64,000 nucleotides of DNA from Streptomyces cellulosae (GTDB taxonomy: Bacteria; Actinomycetota; Actinomycetes; Streptomycetales; Streptomycetaceae): NCBI RefSeq assembly GCF_000721105.1, contig NZ_JOEV01000002.1:434001-498000 (forward strand). The letters are read 5' to 3'. The translations under genes and the position numbers were made by a program. Shown piece by piece: positions 1 through 9,302 of this stretch (position 1 is its first letter; each line of letters begins with the position of its first letter). Below the pieces are notes generated by a model. That model was not told where the DNA came from and searched no databases. It saw only the letters and a list, made by a program, of their open reading frames with translations.

Positions 1-185
1 TTCTCGGCGCGGTTGAAGACGATGCCGGGGACGAAACCGCCGCCGTCGACGCGCGCGTTCTTCCAGGTGTACGTGTCGGCGGCGATGGCTGTTGCGGCGG
101 CGGGGGCCGCCAGCACGGACGGCGTGCCCGCGAGCAGGCCGGCCGCCAGTGCCAGCACCGCCGTCAGGATGCGGGTTCTTCGCAC
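1..185 (-). CDS. GH74 xyloglucanase, N-terminal part only
   Basis: Only about 61 codons are present; the gene runs off the left edge. Reading begins at a GTG (183-185 on the plus strand) preceded by an AAGGAAGG ribosome site. Residues 1-27 form a Sec signal peptide with an Arg-rich start and an Ala/Leu core. The mature start reads DTYTWKNARVDGGGFVPGIV, which I recognise as the conserved opening of the GH74 seven-bladed propeller found in actinomycete xyloglucanases. Family members are secreted and cut the beta-1,4 backbone of xyloglucan. It lies downstream of the GH48 gene on the same strand, so it probably belongs to the same cellulose-hemicellulose regulon, although no CebR box is visible just upstream. 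The family call is fairly sure; carbohydrate-binding modules cannot be judged. Confidence 0.8.
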   Translation of the reverse strand, partial: MRRTRILTAVLALAAGLLAGTPSVLAAPAAATAIAADTYTWKNARVDGGGFVPGIVFNRAE

Positions 186-240
186 GGTGGGGGACCTTCC
201 TTCCGGGAGGGCCATTCATGGTGGGGGGAACGTGCGAGGA

Positions 241-275
241 CCGGGCGGCCCCCCGTGCGGGAGGGGACCGCCCGG
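241..275 (-). terminator. Hairpin between GH48 and GH74
   Basis: CCGGGCGG at 241-248 is the exact reverse complement of CCGCCCGG at 268-275, and an inner C4/G4 pairing extends the stem. It sits after the GH48 stop and before the GH74 start, both on the minus strand. It could end GH48 transcription or attenuate read-through into GH74. There is no T tract, as is usual in Streptomyces. Confidence 0.45.
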
Positions 276-365
276 CCGACCGGCCCCGTCGTCAGGTGAC
301 GAGACCACGCACGCGGAGCCTTCAAGCGGTTCCGCGGACAAGAAGCGGTGGCTCCAGCGCCCGGT

Positions 366-411
366 CAGGGGCGCGGGGAACTGCGCGACCAGCCACAACG
401 GACCCGCAGTC
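366..411. repeat. Streptomyces-type intergenic repeat
   Basis: The stretch contains GGGGCGCGGGGAACTGCGCG followed by GACCAGCCACAACGGACCCG. From memory, very similar sequences recur many times between genes in Streptomyces chromosomes. It lies just downstream of the GH48 stop. Its role is unknown; a genome-wide count would settle whether it is a repeat family member here. Confidence 0.5.
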
Positions 412-446
412 AAAAACCGCCCAACCCGCGGAGCGCTCGGCGGGGA

Positions 447-3365
447 CTATTCGAGGAGCTCCGCGTACGAGCCCATGGCCAGGGCGATGTCCGCCTGGGC
501 CCAGAACCGGTGGTAGGTGAAGGAGGGCGCGGCTCCGCCCGCCAGGTAGGCCTCGATCTTCGACCAGGCCGGGTCGTTCTTGTAGAAGGAACGGAGGGAT
601 TCGAAGGTGGACGAGGAGTTGATCGCGTCGCCGTTCGGCATCGTCCCGGTCCAGCCGGACGGGACGTGGACCGCGTCGTCGAAGCGGTTGTAGTCGGCGC
701 GGGTCTCCGGGACGGCGATGCCCAGGGCGTCCTGGTGGTTGTTCCACATGCCGTCGAGGAGTGCCTTCGCGGTGCTCGCCGCCTGGGTGTCGCCGGAGCG
801 GTCCGCGTAGTACGTCAGGGTCTTGGCGTACGCGGCGGCCACGCCGACGTCGTCGGTGTAGTCGGCGACGGTGACGTGAAGTCCGCTGTTGGCGCCCGGA
901 CTCGACGCGTTCCAGGTGTCGGGCTGGCCCGACCACTGGAGCGTCGACGGGATCCGGTAGGTGCCGTCCGGGTTGATCGTGGTCTTGGACAGCGCCCAGT
1001 CGACCCACTTGTCGAGAACGACCTTGGCGTCCGCGTCACCGGTCTGCTGGTAGTACTCGGCCACCCGCTCCATCGACCACGCCTGGAAGCCGAACCACTG
1101 GTTGGACGGCGGGTCGTGGTAGACGGGCTGCTGGTCGTAGTACATGCCGTAGAACGTCGACTTCCCGGCCGGCGGGGTCGCGTACCGGCCCGCCCAGCTG
1201 TTGGTCGCGCCGCCCGCGATGGCACCCTCGTCGGACTGCAGCCAGCGGTAGAACTCCAGCTGCCGGTCGAGCGACTTGGCCCAGTCCGACTGTCCGGTGG
1301 CCGACTTGGGCTTCAGGTCGGCGTAGGAGCTCAGCGCGTAGGCGGCCAGCGGGTTCTGGTAGCCGCCGTGCGCGTGGCTGGAGCCGATGCGCCAGGCCCA
1401 GCCCGCCGAGGTGTCGGTGGCGCCGCCCCAGGCGTAGTACCAGGACAGCAGGTACATCGAGGCGTCCTTGCCGGTGCCGGCCGGGCAGGTCGACGGTCCG
1501 ACACAGTTGCCGATCTTCTTGAAGTACTTGTCGTACATCGCGTAGCGCAGGTAGTCGCCCATCTTCGCGGCCTTGCCGACGGTCGCGGAGACGTCACCGC
1601 CCTTGCCCTGCTGCTTGGCCCAGACGTCCGCCCAGTACGCGGCCTGCACGGCGCGCGCGTCGGCGTCGGGGGCGTTGGTGAACTTCCACTGCTTGGCGTA
1701 GGACGCGTCACCGGTGAACAGGTCCAGGTAGCCGTTCTTGCCGCCGTACTTGAAGGCGTCGCAGGTCGGCTGCGGCACCGTCTCCCACACCGACTCCTGC
1801 GCGCCGCGCTGGAAGGTGTTGATGTACGACGGTCCGGTGTCCGTGGGGCCCGCCTCGCACTTGCCGGGTGAGTTGCCGTAGCCGTAGACGTTGTCGACGT
1901 CCTGCAGCCAGTGCATGCCGTAGACGTCGTCCGTGCCGTAGGCGCTCTTCAGCTCACCGGCGATCGGGTCCGAGCCGACCGAGACCGACGAGTCGAGCTT
2001 CGCCGGATACTCGTTCGGGGTGTCCAGCTCGGGCGCGTAGGTGGCCGGCTTCGAGGCGTTGTAGAAGGAGTTGGTCGGCTGGTCGGCGTGCGTGGGGATC
2101 ATGTACTTCTCCATGATCTCCCAGGCGCCGTTGAACTTCGTCCAGTCGCCGGTGACCTTGCCGTACATGGCCTGGAGCCACAGGAGGTAGCTGTACGCCT
2201 CCGACGTGGTCTCGTGGCCGTGGTCCGGCGCCTCGACGATCAGCGTCTCGACCGAGTGGTAGGGGATGCCCTCGGGGGAGAAGTAGCCGCTGGCCGGGTT
2301 GGTGATCTTGCCGTACAGGTCCAGGAAACGGGCGTCGTACTGCTTCGACGCGGCGATCTGCGTGACCGTCACCGAGGCCTTGCCGTGACCGGTGGCCGTC
2401 GACTCGAAGGTCGCCGCGCCGGTCCCGGAGGAGTCCGCCGTGATGGTGACCTTCTGCGCGGTGCTCCAGTTCGACGGCGTGAAGGTGAGCGAGGCTCCGC
2501 CGGTGACCGACAGACCGGAGTTGCCGCCGGTGCGGGCCGTCGTGACGGTCACGTTGGCGGACGGCCGCGTCGACAGCTTCACGTCGTACGTCGCCGTCTT
2601 GCCCTGCTGCACGGCCAACTGGTTGGTCGAGGCCACCACGGCCGGGCCCGAGGCGACCGTGATGCCGACCGGAGTGGACTCCGCGGAGGAGCCCAGGCTG
2701 TCGTACGCCTTCGCCAGCAGTGAATGACTGCCCACGGACAAACCGGAGGCGGAGAGCGAGTAGGGCGCGCTGGTGTCCGTGCCGAGCAGGGTGGTGTTGT
2801 CGTAGAACTCCACCTTGCTGATGGTCGTGTTGTCCGCGGCCGCGGCGGTCGCCGCGAGCGGGACCGCGTCACCCTGTGTGTAGACCGCGCCGGCGGCGGG
2901 GCTGGTCAGCACCGTGATCGGGGGCTGGTGCGCACCCGTGCAACTGGTGCCGTTGACCGCGAAGTCGGTCGGTGCGGCGTTGGTGCCGCTGTACGTGAAC
3001 TGGGCGCCCGTCGAGACGGCCGCGCCGGCGGCGATCGTGGCGTTGTGCGAGGCGTTCTTCACTGTGATCGCCTGGCCGGACTGGGACCAGGTGCCGTTCC
3101 AGCCGGTGCCGGAGAGCTTCTGGTTGCCGGTGTAGCCGTAGCTCAGGGTCCAGCCGTTGACGGCGTCCGTGCCGCGGTTGGTGATCGTCAGATCCGCGGT
3201 GAATCCTGAGCCCCAGTCGTTCGTCTTGTAGTCGACGCTGCACTGAAGCGGCGCCGCCTGGGCAGGAGTTGAACCCGTACTGAGCATGGCGAGTGGCAGA
3301 GCGAGGGCCGCCAGGGCGGCGGTCCACATACGCCGAGCGGCCCGGCGTCTTGTTGTGGGGGGCAT
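447..3365 (-). CDS. Secreted GH48 cellulase with N-terminal CBM2
   Basis: This 972-residue protein is probably a reducing-end processive cellobiohydrolase, the usual GH48 activity. Residues 1-38 are a signal peptide ending AQA. A CBM2 cellulose-binding module follows at about 40-144, with conserved Trp residues and a Cys pair. Two beta-sandwich modules come next, one Ig-like (150-237) and one Fn3-like (240-338). The GH48 catalytic domain fills 341-972 and contains [16 protein letters not shown] near 378-393, where Glu389 is the likely acid. The start ATG follows an AGGAGG-like site. The gene is divergent from the GH5 cellulase, and a perfect CebR-type operator lies 47 bp before its start. Streptomyces GH48 enzymes usually carry one accessory module, and here two sit between CBM2 and the catalytic domain. 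Family assignment is secure. Confidence 0.95.
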   Translation of the reverse strand: MPPTTRRRAARRMWTAALAALALPLAMLSTGSTPAQAAPLQCSVDYKTNDWGSGFTADLTITNRGTDAVNGWTLSYGYTGNQKLSGTGWNGTWSQSGQAITVKNASHNATIAAGAAVSTGAQFTYSGTNAAPTDFAVNGTSCTGAHQPPITVLTSPAAGAVYTQGDAVPLAATAAAADNTTISKVEFYDNTTLLGTDTSAPYSLSASGLSVGSHSLLAKAYDSLGSSAESTPVGITVASGPAVVASTNQLAVQQGKTATYDVKLSTRPSANVTVTTARTGGNSGLSVTGGASLTFTPSNWSTAQKVTITADSSGTGAATFESTATGHGKASVTVTQIAASKQYDARFLDLYGKITNPASGYFSPEGIPYHSVETLIVEAPDHGHETTSEAYSYLLWLQAMYGKVTGDWTKFNGAWEIMEKYMIPTHADQPTNSFYNASKPATYAPELDTPNEYPAKLDSSVSVGSDPIAGELKSAYGTDDVYGMHWLQDVDNVYGYGNSPGKCEAGPTDTGPSYINTFQRGAQESVWETVPQPTCDAFKYGGKNGYLDLFTGDASYAKQWKFTNAPDADARAVQAAYWADVWAKQQGKGGDVSATVGKAAKMGDYLRYAMYDKYFKKIGNCVGPSTCPAGTGKDASMYLLSWYYAWGGATDTSAGWAWRIGSSHAHGGYQNPLAAYALSSYADLKPKSATGQSDWAKSLDRQLEFYRWLQSDEGAIAGGATNSWAGRYATPPAGKSTFYGMYYDQQPVYHDPPSNQWFGFQAWSMERVAEYYQQTGDADAKVVLDKWVDWALSKTTINPDGTYRIPSTLQWSGQPDTWNASSPGANSGLHVTVADYTDDVGVAAAYAKTLTYYADRSGDTQAASTAKALLDGMWNNHQDALGIAVPETRADYNRFDDAVHVPSGWTGTMPNGDAINSSSTFESLRSFYKNDPAWSKIEAYLAGGAAPSFTYHRFWAQADIALAMGSYAELLE

Positions 3366-3411
3366 GTGCTGGTTCCTCCTTGCGGCTCGGAGAAGTCAAG
3401 GCTTGAACCAG

Positions 3412-3425
3412 TGGGAGCGCTCCCA
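3412..3425. promoter_or_regulatory. CebR-type operator, perfect 14-bp palindrome
   Basis: TGGGAGCGCTCCCA is fully self-complementary. It matches the site known for CebR, the LacI-family cellobiose/cellotriose-responsive repressor of Streptomyces cellulose genes. It lies 47 bp upstream of the GH48 start, where repressor binding could block its promoter. Confidence 0.85.
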
Positions 3426-3553
3426 TAGTGGGGACGGGTGTGGTAGGGGTCAAGGTGCTTGAAGAGTCGAAAAGATTCGACAAGAAGTGTTGAGGAAAAG
3501 TCAGCAACCCCTCTGTTCTTTACCGTCACTTGGCGCTACCTTCCTGACACCAG

Positions 3554-3567
3554 TGGGAGCGGTTCCA
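3554..3567. promoter_or_regulatory. CebR-like operator, degenerate
   Basis: TGGGAGCGGTTCCA differs from the perfect CebR palindrome at two positions in its right half. It lies 49 bp before the GH5 start, placed symmetrically to the perfect site before GH48, so it probably serves the GH5-GH6 direction. Confidence 0.75.
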
Positions 3568-3615
3568 TCAGTCGACGCGTCCGTCACGACGCGCCTGATC
3601 TGCAAGGAGTCGCTC

Positions 3616-5106
3616 ATGCGACACCCCCCGCGTTCAGTACTTTTAGCCGTCACCGGCACGCTCGCGCTTGTCGGGTCCATGATGGTTACGGCAGTCACGG
3701 CGTCCGGGGCCGCACCCGCCTGCACGGTGGAGTACTCCGTCACCGGCCAGTGGGACGCCGGCTTCCAGGGGGCCGTGAAGATCACGAACAACACGGCCGC
3801 CGTGAGCAGTTGGAGTCTCACCTTCGACCTCGGAGACGGCCAGAAGGTCAGTCAGGGCTGGAACGCCAAGTGGTCCCAGTCCGGTAGGACGGTCACCGCC
3901 GCCAACGAGAGCTACAACGGGCAGCTGGGCACCGGCGCGAGTGTCAGCGCCGGGTTCATCGCCTCCTCGACGGGCAGCACCGCCGTACCGGCGTCCTTCA
4001 AGCTCAACGGCACCACCTGCAACACCGACACCGGGCCGACGGACCCGACGGACCCGACGGACCCGACCGATCCGCCGGACACCGGTGACGGCACGGCACC
4101 CGCTCTGCGTGTCTCGGGCAACAAGCTCGTGGACGCCGGCGGGAACACCCGCCGACTGCTCGGCGTGAACCGCTCGGGCGGCGAGTTCATGTGCGTGCAG
4201 GGCCGCGGCATCTGGGACGGCCCGGTCGACGACGCCTCCGTGAAGGCGATCGCCGACTGGAAGGCCAACACCGTCCGTATCCCCCTCAACGAGGAGTGCT
4301 GGCTGGGACTTTCCAACATCCAGGCGCAGTACGCCGGCGCCAACTACGTGGCCGCCGTCAAGGACCTGGTGGCCAAGGTGAAGGCGCACGGCATGACGCC
4401 GCTGCTCGAACTGCACTGGTCCTACGGCCAGTACACCGGCAACTCGGCCGGCTGCTCCGACGTGCACGCCAGCTGCCAGAAGCCGATGCCCGACATGCGG
4501 TACGCGCCGTCCTTCTGGACCTCGGTGGCGAACACCTTCAAGGACGACACGACCGTCGCCTTCGACCTGTTCAACGAGCCCTACCCGGACCGCGCCACCT
4601 CCACGGTCACCCAGGCGTGGCAGTGCTGGCGGGACGGCGGCACCTGCCCCGGCATCGGGTACGAGGTCGCCGGGATGCAGGACCTCGTCGACGCGATCCG
4701 GGGCACCGGCGCCAGGAACCTGATCCTGGCCGGCGGACTCGCCTACTCGAACGACCTGAGCCAGTGGCTCACCTACAGACCGACCGACCCGGCGGGCAAT
4801 CTCGCCGCCGCCTGGCACGTGTACAACTTCAACACCTGCTCGAACGAAAGCTGCTGGAACTCCACACTCGCCCCCGTCGCCGCCCAAGTGCCGCTGGTGG
4901 CAGGGGAGATCGGCGAGAACACCTGCTCGCACGGCTTCGTCGACCAGGTCATGAAGTGGTTCGACGACCGGGGCCTGTCCTATCTGGGCTGGACCTGGAA
5001 CACCTGGGACTGCGGTTCCGGCCCGTCCCTGATCACCGGCTACGACGGCACGCCCACCGCGTACGGCGTCGGGCTGCGCGACCGTCTGCGCGCCCTGAAC
5101 GGCTGA
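3616..5106 (+). CDS. Secreted GH5 endoglucanase with CBM2
   Basis: This 496-residue enzyme should cut internal beta-1,4 bonds of cellulose outside the cell. I chose the ATG at 3616 because an AAGGAG site lies 7 bases before it and a signal peptide follows directly (about residues 1-33). CBM2 spans 36-136, then a PTDPTDPTDP linker (140-158), then the GH5 barrel (161-496). Two catalytic Glu are visible: Glu321 in FDLFNEPYP (acid/base) and Glu431 in LVAGEIGEN (nucleophile). The Trp near the C-terminus in LGWTWNTWDCG is typical of the family. It is divergent from GH48, has a CebR-like box upstream and is followed by GH6 on the same strand. The exact GH5 subfamily was not determined. Confidence 0.93.
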   Translation: MRHPPRSVLLAVTGTLALVGSMMVTAVTASGAAPACTVEYSVTGQWDAGFQGAVKITNNTAAVSSWSLTFDLGDGQKVSQGWNAKWSQSGRTVTAANESYNGQLGTGASVSAGFIASSTGSTAVPASFKLNGTTCNTDTGPTDPTDPTDPTDPPDTGDGTAPALRVSGNKLVDAGGNTRRLLGVNRSGGEFMCVQGRGIWDGPVDDASVKAIADWKANTVRIPLNEECWLGLSNIQAQYAGANYVAAVKDLVAKVKAHGMTPLLELHWSYGQYTGNSAGCSDVHASCQKPMPDMRYAPSFWTSVANTFKDDTTVAFDLFNEPYPDRATSTVTQAWQCWRDGGTCPGIGYEVAGMQDLVDAIRGTGARNLILAGGLAYSNDLSQWLTYRPTDPAGNLAAAWHVYNFNTCSNESCWNSTLAPVAAQVPLVAGEIGENTCSHGFVDQVMKWFDDRGLSYLGWTWNTWDCGSGPSLITGYDGTPTAYGVGLRDRLRALNG

Positions 5107-5116
5107 CAACTCCCGC

Positions 5117-5316
5117 CGACGATTCACCCGCGACCGATGCACCCGCGACCGATTCACCCGCGACCGAGTCATCCACCCCCAGGCATCCACCCCGAGGCAT
5201 CCACCCCGAGGCATCCACCCCGAGTCGACTCACCGCCGACTCCATCCACCGCCGCGTCCATTCACCACTGACGCCATCCACCCCCCGAGTCCATCCACAG
5301 TCGAGTCACCCGCAAC
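5117..5316. repeat. Degenerate short repeats between GH5 and GH6
   Basis: The gap between the two cellulase genes is filled by imperfect direct repeats: GACCGATTCACCCGC-like units first, then AGGCATCCACCCCG three times in a row, then scattered CATCCACC cores. No gene is visible. The units have no clear inverted symmetry, so they do not look like operators. Confidence 0.75.
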
Positions 5317-5335
5317 GGAGAAGGAACCCCCACTC

Positions 5336-7063
5336 ATGAGTCGTACCAGAACCGCGATGCTCGCCGCCCTGGCGCTGGTCGCCGGGGCCTCCGGGACGGC
5401 GTTCGCCGTCGTCCCCGGAGCCGCCGACGCTGCCGCCGTCGCCCCCTGCACCGTCGACTACAAGGTGCAGAACCAGTGGGACACCGGCTTCACCGCCAAC
5501 GTCACCGTCACCAACAACAGTGCAGCCAAGTCGAGTTGGTCGGTGAAGTGGTCGTACGCCGGCAACCAGAAGGTCACCAGTGGCTGGAACGCCAAGGTCA
5601 GCCAGAGCGGAGCCGCCGTCACCGCGGCCAACGAGAGCTACAACGGGTCGCTGGCCACCGGTGGTTCGGTCAGCTTCGGCTTCCAGGGAACCTACAGCGG
5701 CACGAACGCGATCCCGGCGACCTTCACCCTCGACGGCGTGACCTGCAACGTCGACGGCGGCGGCCCCACCGACCCGACCGACCCGACCGATCCGACGGAC
5801 CCCGGGGGCGCCACCCGGGTCGACAACCCCTACAGCGGCGCCAAGGTGTACGTGAACCCGGAGTGGTCCGCGAAGGCCGCCGCCGAGCCGGGCGGCAGCC
5901 GCATCGCCAACCAGCCGACCGGCGTCTGGCTGGACCGGATCGCCGCCATCAACGGTGTCAACGGCGGGATGGGTCTGCGCGCCCACCTCGACGAGGCGCT
6001 CCGTCAGAAGGGCTCCGGCGAACTCGTCGTCCAGCTGGTCATCTACAACCTGCCCGGACGCGACTGCGCCGCCCTCGCCTCCAACGGCGAGCTCGGCCCG
6101 ACGGAGATCGACAAGTACAAGACGCAGTACATCGACCCGATCAAGGCGATCCTCGCCGACGCCAAGTACGCCTCGCTGCGGATCGTCACCACCATCGAGA
6201 TCGACTCGCTGCCCAACCTCGTCACCAACACCGGCAGCCGGCCCACCGCCACCCCGCAGTGCGACGTGATGAAGGCCAACGGCAACTACCAGAAGGGCGT
6301 CGGCTACGCCCTGAACAAGCTCGGTGACGTGCCCAACGTCTACAACTACATCGACGCCGGGCACCACGGCTGGATCGGCTGGGACGACAACTTCGCCGCC
6401 AGCGCCACCGTCATGAAGGAGGCGGCCACCTCCGAGGGCGCCACCGTCAACGACGTCCACGGCTTCATCACCAACACGGCCAACTACAGCGCCCTGAAGG
6501 AGAACAACTTCACCATCAACGACTCGGCGGGCGGCAAGTCGGTCCGCGAGTCGAAGTGGGTCGACTGGAACCGGTACGTCGACGAGCTGTCCTTCGCCCA
6601 GGCCTTCCGCAACCAGCTGGTCACGACCGGCTTCAACTCCGGTATCGGCATGCTGATCGACACCTCCCGCAACGGCTGGGGCGGCACCGCGCGGCCCGCC
6701 GGACCGGGCCCGACGACGGACGTCGACGCGTACGTCAACGGCGGCCGCTACGACCGCCGCATCCACATCGGCAACTGGTGCAACCAGTCCGGCGCCGGCC
6801 TCGGCGAACGCCCGCAGGCCAACCCCGCCGCCGGGATCGACGCGTACGTCTGGATGAAGCCTCCGGGCGAGTCCGACGGCTCCAGCAGCGCCATCCCGAA
6901 CGACGAGGGCAAGGGCTTCGACCGGATGTGCGACCCGACCTACACGGGCAACCCGCGCAACGGCAACAACCTGTCCGGCGCCCTGCCGAACGCCCCGGTC
7001 TCCGGCCACTGGTTCTCGGCCCAGTTCCAGGAGCTGATGAAGAACGCCTACCCGGCGCTCTGA
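5336..7063 (+). CDS. Secreted GH6 cellobiohydrolase with CBM2
   Basis: This 575-residue protein is a GH6 cellulase, probably a non-reducing-end exoglucanase that complements the reducing-end GH48 enzyme. A signal peptide (about 1-34) is followed by CBM2 (37-139), a PTDPTDPTDPTDP linker (144-157) and the catalytic domain (160-575). The GH6 signature VIYNLPGRDCAALASNGE is at 235-252 with Asp243, and YIDAGHHGWIGW is also conserved. The ATG follows GAGAAGGAAC. Its CBM2 and linker closely resemble those of the GH5 neighbour, for example TAANESYNG in both, which suggests module sharing. Other GH6 members are endoglucanases; the loops that decide this were not modelled. Confidence 0.93.
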   Translation: MSRTRTAMLAALALVAGASGTAFAVVPGAADAAAVAPCTVDYKVQNQWDTGFTANVTVTNNSAAKSSWSVKWSYAGNQKVTSGWNAKVSQSGAAVTAANESYNGSLATGGSVSFGFQGTYSGTNAIPATFTLDGVTCNVDGGGPTDPTDPTDPTDPGGATRVDNPYSGAKVYVNPEWSAKAAAEPGGSRIANQPTGVWLDRIAAINGVNGGMGLRAHLDEALRQKGSGELVVQLVIYNLPGRDCAALASNGELGPTEIDKYKTQYIDPIKAILADAKYASLRIVTTIEIDSLPNLVTNTGSRPTATPQCDVMKANGNYQKGVGYALNKLGDVPNVYNYIDAGHHGWIGWDDNFAASATVMKEAATSEGATVNDVHGFITNTANYSALKENNFTINDSAGGKSVRESKWVDWNRYVDELSFAQAFRNQLVTTGFNSGIGMLIDTSRNGWGGTARPAGPGPTTDVDAYVNGGRYDRRIHIGNWCNQSGAGLGERPQANPAAGIDAYVWMKPPGESDGSSSAIPNDEGKGFDRMCDPTYTGNPRNGNNLSGALPNAPVSGHWFSAQFQELMKNAYPAL

Positions 7064-7090
7064 CCGGCTGACCGGCTGACCGTCTCCTGA

Positions 7091-7138
7091 CGTGATCCGC
7101 CGGGGTCACCCCTCGCGGGCCGACCTCGGCGGATCGCG
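7091..7138 (+). terminator. Hairpin after GH6
   Basis: CGTGATCCGCCG at 7091-7102 pairs with CGGCGGATCGCG at 7127-7138, giving 12 pairs with one G-T. The stem starts 28 bp after the GH6 stop and probably ends the cellulase transcript. Confidence 0.6.
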
Positions 7139-7277
7139 TATGTGCCCGGGTGTCCTCGCAGTCGGTTCGTGGCCGTGGGTTCGTGGCCGTCGGTTCGTTG
7201 CCGTCCTGGCAACAATGCTGGTCCGCTCCCGGTGCGTCGGGGCACGCTGGCCGCATGGCGACGAGAGGCTGACCACC

Positions 7278-8183
7278 ATGACGCACGACCACCACGAAGA
7301 TCACCCACAGGGCCGCTCTCCTGGACACCACCACGAACACGCCGACATCGACTGGAACGAGATGGCTTCGGTGCTGGAGGCCCAGGCGGAGCTGTTCACG
7401 CCTCTGTACGAGCGGGCCCTGGCCTGGCTCGGGCACAAGCAGACGGCGCCCGGGCTGATCGTGGACGCGGGCAGCGGGCCCGGTGTCGTCTCCTGTCTGT
7501 TGGCCGATGCCTTCCCCGGTGCCCGGGTCGTCGCCGTGGACGGCACCGAGCCGCTGCTGGAGCGGGCCCGCGGCCGGGCCGCGAGGCTCGGCGTCGCCGA
7601 CCGATTCGGCACCCTCGCCGGTGAACTGCCGGGTGTGCTCGACGACTTGGACTACCCGCCCGACCTGCTGTGGGCCAGCCGCAGCCTGCACCACCTCGGC
7701 GACCAGCGGGCCGCGCTCGCCGCCTTCGCCGCGCGGCTCGCGCCCGGCGGCACCCTCGCCCTCCTGGAGGGCGGCCTGCCCGCTCGTTTCCTCCCCCGTG
7801 ACCTCGGCATCGGCCGGCCCGGGCTGCAGGCCCGGCTGGACGCGCTGGAGGAGGAGTGGTTCGCGCGGATGCGCGCGGACCTGCCCGGGGCCGTCGCCGA
7901 GACCGAGGACTGGCCGGGACTGATGGCCGCTGCGGGCCTGAGGCACACCGGCACGCGCAGCTTCCTGCTCGACCTGCCCGCGCCCACCACGGACCGGGCC
8001 CGCGCCCATGTCGCCACCGTCCTCTCCCGGATGCGGGACGGCTTCGGCGACGAGCTCGACGCCACCGACCGTGCCACCCTCGACCGGCTGCTCGACCCCG
8101 AGGACCCCGCGAGCGTGCACCGGCGGCGGGACGTCTTCGTGCTGGCGGCGCACACGGTGTACACGGCGGAGCGTACGGGCTGA
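7278..8183 (+). CDS. SAM-dependent class I methyltransferase
   Basis: A 301-residue cytosolic protein with a Rossmann methyltransferase fold. Motif I is VDAGSGPGVVS at about 62-72, and the acidic residue after strand 2 lies in VVAVDGTEPLL. The substrate is unknown. The ATG at 7278 is chosen because a GAGAGG site lies 11 bases upstream; an in-frame reading extends further 5' but has no good ribosome site. The first 21 residues are very rich in His (HDHHEDH and GHHHEH), which suggests metal binding. It is separated from GH6 by a hairpin and is convergent with the chitosanase gene, so it probably has its own promoter and no direct role in cellulose use. Confidence 0.8.
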   Translation: MTHDHHEDHPQGRSPGHHHEHADIDWNEMASVLEAQAELFTPLYERALAWLGHKQTAPGLIVDAGSGPGVVSCLLADAFPGARVVAVDGTEPLLERARGRAARLGVADRFGTLAGELPGVLDDLDYPPDLLWASRSLHHLGDQRAALAAFAARLAPGGTLALLEGGLPARFLPRDLGIGRPGLQARLDALEEEWFARMRADLPGAVAETEDWPGLMAAAGLRHTGTRSFLLDLPAPTTDRARAHVATVLSRMRDGFGDELDATDRATLDRLLDPEDPASVHRRRDVFVLAAHTVYTAERTG

Positions 8184-8270
8184 GCAATCGCAGGCCGTCG
8201 GGCAGCCCGCCGCCGACGTCGACACCGTCGTCGTACGGCCGGTCGGACGGCCCGACCAGCTCTGCGCGGG

Positions 8271-8966
8271 TCAGTTGTCCTTCAGGAACTGCTGCGCGAG
8301 ACGGTCGCCCAGGGTGACCGCCGCGCTGTGGCTCTCGATCGGGGACACCTGGGAGTTCTTGAACAGGATGTAGGTCACCCCGGACTCCGCGCCGCCGGTC
8401 TCCGGGTCCGGGTCGATGCCGAGGGCCTTGGCGGTGGCGTACGAGGCCTCGCCGATGATCTTCGTGGGGCCGGTGTCGCCGACGACGGCGTACTCGACCT
8501 TGTTGTTGTAGATGACGGCGACCACGCCGCCGCCCTTGATGCCGGCGCCGGAGTAGTTCCAGATGCTGCTGGAGCTGGGCACGACCACGTACGGCAGCGA
8601 GTCGGCCTTGAGCGGCTTGCCGTTCGATTGATGGAACGCCGTGTCGTCCTGGTACCAGGGGTCGGTGTTCTCGTTGCAGTTCGAGGTGCGCTGGCCGTCG
8701 CAGTCGATGTCCATGTCGGCCTTCCAGAACACCGCGCCGTTCTTTCCGCACACGGGGATCGTGGCCGAGGTCTCGTCGTCGGTCCGGTACTTGCCGCTGG
8801 AGATCTGCGAACAGCTCGTCACCTTGGCGAGCAGGTCGGCCGCGCTGACCGTGCCCTCCTGGGCGGATGTCGGTGTGGTGGCGCCGGTGGCCGTCGCGGG
8901 GAGCACGCCGGCGGTGAGCAGGGCGGCCGAGCAGGCGATGGAGAGGGTCAGTGTTCGCGTACGCAC
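8271..8966 (-). CDS. Secreted GH75 chitosanase
   Basis: A 231-residue secreted enzyme expected to hydrolyse chitosan. I start it at the GTG at 8966 because the signal peptide (about 1-30, ending near TATGA) begins there; a longer reading has no signal at its start. Two stretches are typical of GH75: FWKADMDIDCDGQ, with an acidic cluster that probably includes catalytic residues, and SYATAKALGIDPDPETGG near the C-terminus. Four Cys are visible in the mature part. A palindrome resembling the known chitosanase operator lies 18 bp upstream of the start, so induction by chitosan oligomers is likely. It is convergent with the methyltransferase. Confidence 0.9.
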   Translation of the reverse strand: MRTRTLTLSIACSAALLTAGVLPATATGATTPTSAQEGTVSAADLLAKVTSCSQISSGKYRTDDETSATIPVCGKNGAVFWKADMDIDCDGQRTSNCNENTDPWYQDDTAFHQSNGKPLKADSLPYVVVPSSSSIWNYSGAGIKGGGVVAVIYNNKVEYAVVGDTGPTKIIGEASYATAKALGIDPDPETGGAESGVTYILFKNSQVSPIESHSAAVTLGDRLAQQFLKDN

Positions 8967-8983
8967 TGTGGGGGACCCTTCTG

Positions 8984-9000
8984 TTAGGAAAGTTTCCTTA
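8984..9000. promoter_or_regulatory. Chitosanase-type palindromic operator
   Basis: AGGAAA and TTTCCT form a perfect inverted repeat around a single G (8986-8998). From memory this matches the palindrome upstream of Streptomyces chitosanase genes that is bound by the ROK-family repressor CsnR. It is 18 bp from the GH75 start. Confidence 0.7.
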
Positions 9001-9235
9001 CCTGGCGGAACCAAGGTGCCCCCTCGGCATGGCCGCGTCAAGCCTGTCGGCGTGGGACGCGCCGGGGCCCTGCCGGCGCGGGGCTCGCCCGGGCGGTGAG
9101 CGAAGGCGCCTCGACCCCATGCCGTCCCTCGCGCTCAGTGCCCTGTTCTCGGGGGAGCGGGGGAGCGGCCGACGCTCGTGCGGTGGGTGGGCTGCGCGGC
9201 TGATCCTGGTGAGCGCCTCCGCCACCACGACGCAC

Positions 9236-9277
9236 GACGCGCCCCGGACACCGCGGAAGGGCGGTGCGGGGCGCGTC
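9236..9277 (-). terminator. Strong hairpin after aldo/keto reductase
   Basis: GACGCGCCCCG (9236-9246) pairs perfectly with CGGGGCGCGTC (9267-9277). After a 2-nt bulge, CACCGC pairs with GCGGTG around a 6-nt loop. It lies 26 bp past the reductase stop. The rest of the gap to the chitosanase operator (9001-9235) holds nothing recognisable. Confidence 0.75.
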
Positions 9278-9302
9278 GGCGACAGGGAGGCCGCAGAAAC
9301 GA

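Noticed and set aside
5033..5335. Open frames on both strands across the GH5-GH6 gap.
   Set aside because: They are translations of the short repeats, low in complexity and without ribosome sites.
8241..8257. Small hairpin GGTCGG/CCGACC between the methyltransferase and chitosanase genes.
   Set aside because: Six pairs in sequence this rich in GC are expected by chance.
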